Part shown: positions 15,747-23,776 of the stretch, in pieces | Layout: every line of letters starts with the position of its first letter | How positions within the stretch are numbered: the first letter of the stretch is position 1 | Source: a virus | Virus record (IMG/VR): IMGVR_UViG_3300032323_001633 | Span: 1 to 56,849 of that record | Strand: one strand, 5' to 3' | DNA length: 56,849 nt | Notes under the pieces: generated by a model | What the model was told of the DNA's origin: nothing | Database searches by the model: none | What the model saw: the letters and a program-made list of their open reading frames with translations, nothing else | Position numbers and translations under genes: made by a program

Positions 15747-16753
15747 AGGTCGTTATAAATTTCCAACAGTAATTTTTTATCATAGGTATCGCTGTCTATG
15801 TTATTGATCTGATTCATCACGATAGTATCCACAGATTCGAATGTGATATCGATGGGATTTACTGCGCTTTCTACTTCTACTTTTTCTGGGATCAGCATCA
15901 ACTCACGCAGATTGTACTGCGGCATGAATTGTTCTTTGATAAAGTTTGCTTCTTCGAATGTAATAGGCAGGTCAATAGTAACTCGACAATGCATCTTTTC
16001 ACGAAGCAGTTCGTCAGGCCTATCGATGATCTGACTGAGTTTATAAGTTCTATATATAGGCTGATCGGGCCAACTATGATATTCGGGCTTACCGCCCCAT
16101 TCTAGTATCATCATACCGCGATCGTCGTCACCTGCATCCGCATAGTTATGCGGAAAGGCATTGCCTATATAGACCACGTTGCCTTTTTGTTGTCGCTTGT
16201 GAAAGTGTCCAGTAAACACCAATTCTTGATTTTGAAAGTGTCCGGTCTGTAATTGACCGTGATCGGGCATCTGCACCATGGCATTCATGTAAAAATGCGG
16301 CAGTTCAAGATGGCCGAATATGTATCTGCTTTTCAGTTGTTTTACTGTGGTCCACTCGTCACCAATCAGCCAAGGCATGATAGTTACATCGCCTTCTGTG
16401 TACAGTTCACGTATAGGCACGATGTTAGGAAACAGGCGCATAAACTCAACAGAGTTGATTTCACGCTTGTCTTTGTAGAACAGATCGTGGTTGCCTAGAA
16501 TAAAATAGACTTTTTCAAAACTTTGACTGAGTTTTTCTAAGTTTGACACGGTATAATTCATAGTACTCACATCAGTGGTACTGCGATTATGATGCCAATC
16601 ACCTAGAAAAATTGCAGTTTCGCAACCTTGTGCTTTGGCAGTATCACAGAACCAAGACACAAAATTTTCACAGTCCTGGTTGTGTGTACGACTACCGCTT
16701 TTAAGGCCGAAGTGAATATCGGTAAAACATGCTGCTTTTTTGAATAGACTCAT
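15743..16753 (-). CDS. 47: Recombination endonuclease subunit gp47 (SbcD/Mre11-like nuclease)
   Basis: The 336-residue metallophosphoesterase carries the five expected metal-binding motifs: DIHFG near residue 12, GDWHHNR near 46, GNHD near 82, GHLELPH near 147, and GHFHKRQ near 180. It forms the nuclease half of the gp46/gp47 complex. It lies between gp55 and gp46, with the gp46 start overlapping its stop. An AAAGAG motif lies well upstream of the ATG, so the ribosome-binding site is not strong. Confidence 0.97.
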   Translation of the reverse strand: MSLFKKAACFTDIHFGLKSGSRTHNQDCENFVSWFCDTAKAQGCETAIFLGDWHHNRSTTDVSTMNYTVSNLEKLSQSFEKVYFILGNHDLFYKDKREINSVEFMRLFPNIVPIRELYTEGDVTIMPWLIGDEWTTVKQLKSRYIFGHLELPHFYMNAMVQMPDHGQLQTGHFQNQELVFTGHFHKRQQKGNVVYIGNAFPHNYADAGDDDRGMMILEWGGKPEYHSWPDQPIYRTYKLSQIIDRPDELLREKMHCRVTIDLPITFEEANFIKEQFMPQYNLRELMLIPEKVEVESAVNPIDITFESVDTIVMNQINNIDSDTYDKKLLLEIYNDL

Positions 16754-16790
16754 AGATTAATAATACACTCTTTAGATTTAGAAGTCAAGC

Positions 16791-17645
16791 TCAATCTTCA
16801 ATAAGCGGAATAGATGAACTAATACTAACCGGTCCAGAACTTTTGCCAACCCCACTACTGTTCTGTCTCGTCCAACTCGGATTCATGCCATTCATTTCGA
16901 GAATGTCGTCTCGAATGTTTTGATTGCGCTTCTCAAGGTTGATAATTCTAACGAATGAATTAGTGACAGCAGCAGTATAGTAAGCAAAAGGATTATCAGA
17001 TTTACTTTCATCGAATTGTAGTCCTATTTGAGTTAGTTGAAGAATGGCTTGACCTTTCATTTCGTCGTTGTAGGTGTAGCCTCTGACGTTGCCTCGAGTA
17101 GCATATCGTTCGCACAGCTTGATAAACATGCGAGCCAAATTGTTGGTCATTTGACCGTGGTCCTTAGCGAATTTTCCTTGATCAAGATCTCCCTGCCAAT
17201 GACTTTTGCCCACGCACACAAGATTATCGTTGGCATCATACTTCCAATGCTGAAACGGTGGAAAGTTAACCTTGTCATGACTGTCAGCAGTATTTTTCAG
17301 CGTCTTCTTACGACCCGGTGCTAATGGCACATGGGTAAAGGTCATCACACGAAATACCAAGTCCTGTTTCTGTACCTTGCGATAGTCTACTTCAAACTCT
17401 TTTGCTGGTATTTTTTTACCAGCCGCTGCCACAGCTGCTTCGTGTGCAGCCTTTGCCATTTTAGATGCTCTATTTCTTTTGGCTTCTGCAATAGTGCGTA
17501 TATTGAGTTTTTCCAAGGTTGTAACGATTAGATCGTATTCGCTATATGCGGGATCAGTGAAACTACAATAGGTATTTTTACTGAGATGTATCTCTCTCAA
17601 TAAATCTTTATTAGTTAGATACTTAATTTTAGGTACGATTGTCAA
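16791..17645 (-). CDS. 55: Late-transcription sigma factor gp55 with an extra N-terminal domain
   Basis: The C-terminal half carries the gp55 core: MTNNLARMFIKLCERYATRG, MKGQAILQLTQIG, NPFAYYTAAVTNSFVRIINLEKRNQNIRDDIL (about residues 165-250). This phage sigma factor recognises TATAAATA-type late promoters together with the sliding clamp. The protein is 284 residues, against 185 in T4. The extra N-terminus begins YLTNKDLLREIHLSKNTYCSF, followed by an Ala/Lys-rich helix and an aromatic segment (FQHWKYDANDNLVCVG). I do not recognise this part with certainty. The start is TTG at 17645, supported by GGAGA eight bases upstream; no ATG competes nearby. Confidence 0.9.
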   Translation of the reverse strand: MTIVPKIKYLTNKDLLREIHLSKNTYCSFTDPAYSEYDLIVTTLEKLNIRTIAEAKRNRASKMAKAAHEAAVAAAGKKIPAKEFEVDYRKVQKQDLVFRVMTFTHVPLAPGRKKTLKNTADSHDKVNFPPFQHWKYDANDNLVCVGKSHWQGDLDQGKFAKDHGQMTNNLARMFIKLCERYATRGNVRGYTYNDEMKGQAILQLTQIGLQFDESKSDNPFAYYTAAVTNSFVRIINLEKRNQNIRDDILEMNGMNPSWTRQNSSGVGKSSGPVSISSSIPLIED

Positions 17646-17669
17646 TTAGAATTCTCCGAGGTTAGTTAT

Positions 17670-17678
17670 ATAATAGCA
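17670..17678 (-). promoter_or_regulatory. Candidate extended -10 promoter for the gp55-47-46 unit
   Basis: The minus strand reads TGCTATTAT, an extended -10 element (TGn followed by TATTAT), about 25 bp before the gp55 start. No good -35 box is seen at the usual distance, which extended -10 promoters do not require. It would give host-sigma-driven expression of gp55 and the recombination genes. Confidence 0.4.
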
Positions 17679-17690
17679 CATTTTTATCAT

Positions 17691-17698
17691 AATAAATA
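17691..17698 (+). promoter_or_regulatory. Late promoter AATAAATA for the baseplate cluster
   Basis: Seven of eight matches to TATAAATA, 28 bp upstream of the gp48 ATG. It is the first late promoter of the long plus-strand tail cluster and sits back to back with the gp55 gene. Confidence 0.75.
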
Positions 17699-17726
17699 GT
17701 CTATATGACAAGGAAATCTGCTCAAA

Positions 17727-18992
17727 ATGGCACGTAAGTCTTATCCTGAAACACCGCAAGAAGAAGCTAACAGAATCAATAGTGCCAGTGGTGATCCCAC
17801 CGGTATTACTGCTGCACAGGTAGCTAATAATAGATCTCTCAATGAAAGATTGACAGCATCGTTTGGATTTGGGGGATCAGGCAAACCTTCTTCAGGTCCC
17901 GGCAGCAATCCTACAGCACCTTTTTCGCAGCTGGTGGCAGGCATTTCAGAAGGCATAAGCCAAGCCACTAACGAAGGGCAAGCAGCATTGCAAGATGCTT
18001 CGTCTATGATGGAAAAAGTAAAACTTGATGACAAAGTTTCCGACTTAGCAGCTGGTGCTAAATCAGGCTTAAGCCAGTTAGCTGGAGATGCAAAAAACTT
18101 TGGTAACAGTGCTATGGGCGGTAACGTCACAGTGAATAGTGCAGTAAGCGGCGCTGTAGACAAATTAAGATCAGTAGCAGGATCAACCAGTAACATAGCA
18201 GCAGATATCTCCGGAACAATTAACAAACTCACTGGTGGTAATCTTGCAGGCGGACTAATGAAAGCTGCCGGCAGTATCAGTGGTGCAGCAGGTATGCTCA
18301 ACAACATACTTAGTCTTAAAAGAGGAATCAACATTCCAAAGGGAGCGCAAGTTTTCATGCCACAAGGGCAGGCAATACAGTTGAAAGCAGGCAGTAAAGA
18401 TGACTGGCGTGTGCGTATAAACTGTGAGTGGAACACTTTTAACAGTCCTTTATTTTCAGTTCTTAAAGAAACCGGAGGGGTAGTTTGGCCATACATGCCT
18501 AACATCACAGTTAGTACTAAAGCAGAATACAATACTATTCCTATTACCCATGCCAACTACTCGCAGTACAGTTATAAAAACAGCGTAGTGGATGATATTT
18601 CGATCAGCGGAGAGTTCAGTTGCGAAACCAAAGCAGATGCTGCATACTGGATAGCTGCTACAACATTTTTCAAGACTGCTACAAAGATGTTTTTTGGGCA
18701 AGGCGACCTTGCCGGTAATCCACCTATAATCTGTAATCTCACAGGATACGGCAGTCATGTATTTGACAAAGTACCTGTGATTATAAAATCGTTCTCGGTG
18801 GATTTTAAAGATGATGTTAATTACATACAGTGCGATCCGTTTAACAATCAGAAATATACATGGGTGCCAATCTTGAGTACTATCACAGTAGTAGTTGCAC
18901 CTGTGTACAGTAGACAAGGACTGAGAAAATTCAGCCTCCAAGACTACGCTAGAGGCACAATGTCCGGCGACAAGCAGGTAGGATACATTTAA
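17727..18992 (+). CDS. 48: Baseplate tail-tube cap protein gp48 (gp54-like possible)
   Basis: The 421-residue protein has a Ser/Gly/Ala-rich N-terminus (about residues 1-205). An ordered C-terminal domain contains QVFMPQGQAIQL, KDDWRVRINCEWNTFNSPLF, a central beta-rich segment and FDKVPVIIKSFSVDFKDDVNYI. Its position directly before gp53 and the C-terminal domain fit T4-like gp48, the cap that starts tail-tube assembly on the baseplate. gp54 has a related fold, so the choice between 48 and 54 is not certain. An AAGGA motif lies 12 bp upstream of the ATG. The stop overlaps the gp53 start (TAATG). Confidence 0.75.
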   Translation: MARKSYPETPQEEANRINSASGDPTGITAAQVANNRSLNERLTASFGFGGSGKPSSGPGSNPTAPFSQLVAGISEGISQATNEGQAALQDASSMMEKVKLDDKVSDLAAGAKSGLSQLAGDAKNFGNSAMGGNVTVNSAVSGAVDKLRSVAGSTSNIAADISGTINKLTGGNLAGGLMKAAGSISGAAGMLNNILSLKRGINIPKGAQVFMPQGQAIQLKAGSKDDWRVRINCEWNTFNSPLFSVLKETGGVVWPYMPNITVSTKAEYNTIPITHANYSQYSYKNSVVDDISISGEFSCETKADAAYWIAATTFFKTATKMFFGQGDLAGNPPIICNLTGYGSHVFDKVPVIIKSFSVDFKDDVNYIQCDPFNNQKYTWVPILSTITVVVAPVYSRQGLRKFSLQDYARGTMSGDKQVGYI

Positions 18993-19291
18993 TGGCCAAC
19001 TACGCAAAAACCAGTCCGTGGTCAGACACAAGACAAAACACTTTTTATCTTGATCTGTTAGAGATACGACCAGTGCCGTCCGAACCAGATGATTTTAGAT
19101 ACGTGATAGAAAATCAATATAGACACAGACCTGATCTATTGGCCTATGACATTTACGGAAGTGCAAAACTATGGTGGGTATTTGTACAGCGGAACATGAG
19201 TGTGTTAAAAGATCCTATCTATGATTTTGAACCAGGGGTAGTGATATTCCTTCCTAAGAAAACAAATCTACAAAAGTTTTTAGGAGTCTAA
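18992..19291 (+). CDS. 53: Baseplate wedge protein gp53
   Basis: The 99-residue protein contains RYVIENQYRHRPDLLAYDIYG, LWWVFVQRN and DPIYDFEPGVVIFLPKK. These features match the gp53 family, a wedge component with a LysM-like segment that in T4 joins neighbouring wedges. It is shorter than T4 gp53 (196), as is usual in marine relatives. Start and stop are tightly packed with neighbours (TAATG overlap before, directly adjacent ATG after). Confidence 0.9.
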   Translation: MANYAKTSPWSDTRQNTFYLDLLEIRPVPSEPDDFRYVIENQYRHRPDLLAYDIYGSAKLWWVFVQRNMSVLKDPIYDFEPGVVIFLPKKTNLQKFLGV

Positions 19292-21712
19292 ATGGTAGCA
19301 AGATTTATTCCTGACGGGTTTGGTATATCATTTAAACCTGACGGCTCAGCAGTCATCGCTACTCCTATAACTGGTTCTATTCCAATAGGGTACGCATTTA
19401 GAAAGACCGAGGAAGTGCCACCGAGACCGAGTGATCCAATCAAAGACGGTGCGTCAAAACAAGAAACAAAATCAAACACCACAGCTGCGTCAGCAAAGAA
19501 AAATCTTCCCTCACTGGTTAAAAATCCCATGGAAGTTTTTGCCAGCTCTAACATTTTGTGGACTATGGCCTGCTTGACTCCTGAACAATTTAACGATCCA
19601 AAATTGTATCGAAATAGTCCCAGCGCATTAAAGAATTTAGTGTTTTCGTCTGCTGGCAGATTTGATGCAGATAGGGTATCTACATTTTTTGGATCTCCTG
19701 AATACTATGTTAATAACTTTGTCATGCAGACTGTGATAGGAGCCAACGAAGCCACAGGCAACAGTAATGCTGTGAAATTCTCGTTTGATATCATCGAACC
19801 ACACTCTATGGGACTGCTGTTACAGAGTATGCAGACAGCAGCAATCAAGGCAGGGTACCTCAGTTACTTAGATAATGCACCTTTTGTGTTGAGAATGGAT
19901 ATTCAAGGTTTCAATGAGTTAGGGCAGAATTTATCTCAGATCAAACCAAAGTACTTTGTGATGAAACTGTCCTCTACGAAGTTCACAGTCAACGAAGGTG
20001 GCAGTGTTTATAAGGTAGAAGCAATACCTTATAATCATCAGGCTTTTTCAGATTCTGTTAATACTACTTACAGTGACGTCAAGATATCTGCCAGCGGTAA
20101 CGGTCACGTGTTTGATCTCTTATCAGGCAGTGATACCAGCCTCATGGCCTATCTTAATAAGAACGAAGAAAAACTTAAGGCTGAAGGAAAAATCACAGAA
20201 AAAGATGAGTATGTTATACAGTTTCCAATACTTTCCAGTGACTGGCAAAGTTCAGCAGGTAATCAAGCAGAAATAAAAAGAGCCACAGTTGATCCCAATG
20301 ATCCTTCAGCATTACTAAAAACTGCGGTCCAGGCTTCTATAATTAAAACAGATCCGCAGTTGTTAGATAAGAACAGCATAGCATCTGCCAGTTTGGGATT
20401 TGATCAATCATCAGGTGGACGAGCAGTTTTTAAACGTGCCGGTGATCAATACGATGAAAAAACAGGCGTATTGAAACGAGACGGCATGACCATAGATCCT
20501 AAAACTCGAGCGTTTCAATTTGGACAGAGCCAATCGCTGACTTCGATTATTAATCAAGTGATTCTCAGTTCGGAATACGCTACGAATGCCCTAGAACCTA
20601 AATTTCTTACTCCGCAGGGATTTATCAAATGGTTCAAGTTAGACATACAGATTGAACTGCTGAAATTTGACAAGTTGACAGGCGACTATGCTAAGAAAAT
20701 CACATACAGAGTAGTACCGTATTTGGTGCATCAAAGTATATTTGCTAATGCTACATCGGCTCCGATAGGTTACGCTGAATTAATGAAAGACGTGGTTAAA
20801 GAATATCAATACATCTATACAGGGCAAAACGTTGACATCCTTAGTTTTAACATTGAAATCAACAATTTGTTCTATGCAGGTGCTAATCCCAAGCCAGAAG
20901 CAGAGGCTGCAAATACCGGCAATCAAGATCAAAAAGCAGCGGAAGTTCGACCTTCTTCCACCAGAACAGGTAAAGGCCAAGCCACCGAAGTGCAATCGGC
21001 ACAAACAGGCCGCGCTAGACCTAAACGTGATCCTAGACTGTTGAAAGGATTTAAGGGCGGATCAGAAAACAAAAGCGTAGAACAAAACGTAGCTGAAAAT
21101 TTTCAAGATGCATTTATCAGCGGTAGCAGTGCAGACATGGTAACTATTAATCTTGAAGTTCTAGGCGATCCCTACTGGTTAATAGATTCGGGTATGTCTA
21201 ACTATTTTACAGGTGCAGCCAGTCCTACTGCTCAGATTACCGACGACGGCACAATGAACTATGAAAGCGGTAATGTTTATATCTACATATCACTGAGAAC
21301 TCCGGCAGATATCAACACATTGACCGGATTGTATGACTTTTCAGTTGCAGGTAAGGAAAGTCCGTTTGGCGGTATATATAGGATCGTCAGTTGCGAGAAT
21401 CAATTCACCGACGGTAATTGGAAACAGAAATTAAAATGCATAAGAATGCCTGGACCGCAAGGCCCGGAAGTTAATGAAACTATAACCGGAGATAACGCAT
21501 CTGTGGTGGACAAAGCATCAACTCCTGCTATTGAAATAGGCGACAAAGAACCGCCCAAAACATCTCCAGTTGATACCAGCACCGCTACAAATGTAACTGG
21601 CGCTGATTCAGCCAACAGCACATCAGGTGGTCAACGGGCTACAACTACTACATCTAACCAGCCAACTCGAGTGGTAGGATTTAGATATTACAGAGACTTA
21701 GGACAAAATTAA
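19292..21712 (+). CDS. Large baseplate structural protein between gp53 and gp5 (hub candidate)
   Basis: The 806-residue protein has an N-terminal segment (VARFIPDGFGISFKPDG), a mixed alpha/beta region with NPMEVFASSNILWTMACLTP near residue 80, ordered beta-rich regions up to about residue 535, a charged disordered linker (about 540-615), and a C-terminal domain with LEVLGDPYWLIDSG and IYRIVSCENQFTDG followed by a Thr/Ser-rich tail. In marine T4-like phages a large virion protein is often found here. T4 gp27, which forms the hub trimer with gp5, has no other obvious counterpart in this window, so a gp27-like role is inferred from the gp5 neighbour. I cannot prove it from sequence. Confidence 0.75.
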   Translation: MVARFIPDGFGISFKPDGSAVIATPITGSIPIGYAFRKTEEVPPRPSDPIKDGASKQETKSNTTAASAKKNLPSLVKNPMEVFASSNILWTMACLTPEQFNDPKLYRNSPSALKNLVFSSAGRFDADRVSTFFGSPEYYVNNFVMQTVIGANEATGNSNAVKFSFDIIEPHSMGLLLQSMQTAAIKAGYLSYLDNAPFVLRMDIQGFNELGQNLSQIKPKYFVMKLSSTKFTVNEGGSVYKVEAIPYNHQAFSDSVNTTYSDVKISASGNGHVFDLLSGSDTSLMAYLNKNEEKLKAEGKITEKDEYVIQFPILSSDWQSSAGNQAEIKRATVDPNDPSALLKTAVQASIIKTDPQLLDKNSIASASLGFDQSSGGRAVFKRAGDQYDEKTGVLKRDGMTIDPKTRAFQFGQSQSLTSIINQVILSSEYATNALEPKFLTPQGFIKWFKLDIQIELLKFDKLTGDYAKKITYRVVPYLVHQSIFANATSAPIGYAELMKDVVKEYQYIYTGQNVDILSFNIEINNLFYAGANPKPEAEAANTGNQDQKAAEVRPSSTRTGKGQATEVQSAQTGRARPKRDPRLLKGFKGGSENKSVEQNVAENFQDAFISGSSADMVTINLEVLGDPYWLIDSGMSNYFTGAASPTAQITDDGTMNYESGNVYIYISLRTPADINTLTGLYDFSVAGKESPFGGIYRIVSCENQFTDGNWKQKLKCIRMPGPQGPEVNETITGDNASVVDKASTPAIEIGDKEPPKTSPVDTSTATNVTGADSANSTSGGQRATTTTSNQPTRVVGFRYYRDLGQN

Positions 21713-23307
21713 TGGCAGAACTATCCAGATCGTCAGTTGGCGACTCAGACAGAAGTGGCGGCCTTACTACTGGCATTTATATTGCTAGGGTGATTAGCCA
21801 CCTTGATCCATCATTTATGGGATCAATTGAAGTGACTCTGCTGAAAGACCAAGCCAATACCGCAGGCGATGACAGTCAGACTTTTATTGTAAAATACGCA
21901 TCGCCGTTTTTTGGTTACACTCCGTTTGAGTTTATGGGAAATAATGATGGAACTAAATCAACCATCGACGGATTCAGTGACACACAAAAATCATATGGTA
22001 TGTGGTTTGTACCACCGGATGTGGGTGTCAACGTATTAGTACTGTTTGTAAATGGAGACCCCGCAGCAGGCTATTGGTTTGCTTGTGTACCGGGTATTAA
22101 CATCAATCACATGGTACCAGCTATAGCTGGTAGCACGGTAAACAGTCTTGATGCTGAAGATAAAAAACGATACGGTAATACCTCACTGCCGTTACCTGTG
22201 GCCGAAGTTAACAAACGAATTAACGGAGAAACACAAGAGATTGATCCAGAAAAATTTCCTAGAGTAGTGCATCCTATTGCGGATAGATTTCTTGAACAGG
22301 GACTGTTAGAAGATGATGTTAGGGGATTCACAACATCGTCACCTAGACGAGAAGCTCCTAGCATGGTATTTGGTATTTCTACTCCCGGCCCACTTGATCG
22401 TAGAGCCAGTGCAAAAAAACAACAGATAGGTAAGTCAGACAGCCAAGCTACTGTGCCAGTGAGCAGATTAGGTGGCACACAGTTAGTGATGGATGACGGC
22501 AACGATAGATTTCACAGGGAAAAATCAGCTGCTGAAGGCCCAGTAAAATATATCGATCTATTAGATCCTGTTAATCAACGAAAAGGCGATGCAGGATCTG
22601 CAACTATTCCAGCCAGTGAATATTTCAGAGTGAGAACTAGAACTGGACATCAGATATTGATGCACAATTCAGAAGATTTGATTTATATTGCTAATGCTCG
22701 TGGCACGGCATGGATTGAGCTTACCAGTAACGGCAAGATAGACATATTTGCCGAAGACAGCATTAGTGTGCATACTCAGCAGGATCTCAACATACGTGCT
22801 GCTCGAGATATAAACTTAGAAGCAGGCAGAAACATCAATATGAGAACTGAATCAGGTAAGTGGCATGTGGAAATAGCCACTGACATGGAGTTTCTAGTTA
22901 ACGCAGATGCTAAACTCACAGTAGGTGCTAATCTTGACATATTAGTAGGAGCCAAGACTAAAATATCTACCAACAACGATTTAGATATTGCATCTGGAGC
23001 AGAAACTAAGATCAGTTCTACGTCAGATATAAATCTTGGAAGTGGTGCTGAAGTTAAACTTAACGGCACTAAAATCAATTTCAATGGGCCGAACAATGCA
23101 GAAACTGCTGAAGCCGCAGACTTTGTGAAACCGTATGATCTTAGAGATAACCCTGCTACCAGCACAGCAGCAGGTTGGGACAAACGTTATCAAGCTGGTA
23201 TTGTGAAAAGCTTCATGAAGCGTATACCTATGCATGAACCTTGGGCACTGCATGAGCATAGAGCACCAGATTTATTAACACCAGATAAAACAGATAGGAA
23301 TACTTAA
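21712..23307 (+). CDS. 5: Baseplate central spike protein gp5, without lysozyme domain
   Basis: The 531-residue protein has an N-terminal OB-fold (about residues 15-135, GIYIARVISHLDPSFMGSIEV, PPDVGVNVLVLFVNGDP). A linker follows, then a C-terminal triple-stranded beta-helix built of short repeats such as DLNIRAARDINLEAGRNINM (about residues 330-450). T4 gp5 has a lysozyme domain between these parts; no lysozyme catalytic pattern is visible here. The C-terminus has a His-rich motif (RIPMHEPWALHEHRAPD) that might hold a metal at the spike tip. The gene overlaps the upstream stop as TAATG and precedes gp25. Confidence 0.9.
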   Translation: MAELSRSSVGDSDRSGGLTTGIYIARVISHLDPSFMGSIEVTLLKDQANTAGDDSQTFIVKYASPFFGYTPFEFMGNNDGTKSTIDGFSDTQKSYGMWFVPPDVGVNVLVLFVNGDPAAGYWFACVPGININHMVPAIAGSTVNSLDAEDKKRYGNTSLPLPVAEVNKRINGETQEIDPEKFPRVVHPIADRFLEQGLLEDDVRGFTTSSPRREAPSMVFGISTPGPLDRRASAKKQQIGKSDSQATVPVSRLGGTQLVMDDGNDRFHREKSAAEGPVKYIDLLDPVNQRKGDAGSATIPASEYFRVRTRTGHQILMHNSEDLIYIANARGTAWIELTSNGKIDIFAEDSISVHTQQDLNIRAARDINLEAGRNINMRTESGKWHVEIATDMEFLVNADAKLTVGANLDILVGAKTKISTNNDLDIASGAETKISSTSDINLGSGAEVKLNGTKINFNGPNNAETAEAADFVKPYDLRDNPATSTAAGWDKRYQAGIVKSFMKRIPMHEPWALHEHRAPDLLTPDKTDRNT

Positions 23308-23309
23308 TT

Positions 23310-23747
23310 ATGGCCACAAGACTATACAATCAACAAACAGCAGCACAGCGTTCTGCTACAGTGACTCAGAATCAAGGTCAATTTACCTACAAAGGATTCA
23401 GTTCTAAAGAAGCTAACAAGAACTTCAAACTCTATGATATCAATCTTGTCAAGCAAGATTTAATCAATCACTTTTATATTCGCAAAGGCGAGAAACTAGA
23501 GAATCCAGAATTTGGCACAGTAATCTGGGACATGCTGTTTGAGCCATTTACGCCAGATGTTAAAGAGATCATAGCCAAGGATGTGGAAGCTATTATTAAC
23601 TATGATCCTAGATTTGCAGTCACTGAGATTAATATAGACAGCACAGATCAAGGCATGCGGATACAGGCAGATTTAGTGTATATTCCATTTAATATCACAG
23701 AACGAATGACTATGAATTTTGACAAAACCAACAGTGTAATTAACTAA
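23310..23747 (+). CDS. 25: Baseplate wedge protein gp25
   Basis: The 145-residue protein shows the gp25 pattern: a disordered N-terminus, then LYDINLVKQDLINHFYIRKGEKLENPEFGTVIWDMLFEPFTP. Next come YDPRF and a beta-rich end (QGMRIQADLVYIPFNITERMTM). gp25 is widely conserved in contractile machines and starts sheath assembly from the baseplate. It sits between gp5 and gp6 as expected. Confidence 0.95.
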   Translation: MATRLYNQQTAAQRSATVTQNQGQFTYKGFSSKEANKNFKLYDINLVKQDLINHFYIRKGEKLENPEFGTVIWDMLFEPFTPDVKEIIAKDVEAIINYDPRFAVTEINIDSTDQGMRIQADLVYIPFNITERMTMNFDKTNSVIN

Positions 23748-23776
23748 GCAGTTTATTTTTAAGGGTAAATATTGGT

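Noticed and set aside
18456-19031. Minus-strand frame of 191 codons inside gp48
   Set aside because: It is antisense to a well-supported gene and has no plausible protein features or start site.
21712-23307. Possible lysozyme domain in gp5
   Set aside because: The region between the OB-fold and the beta-helix (about residues 140-320) has no Glu-Asp-Thr lysozyme arrangement and is mostly linker-like.
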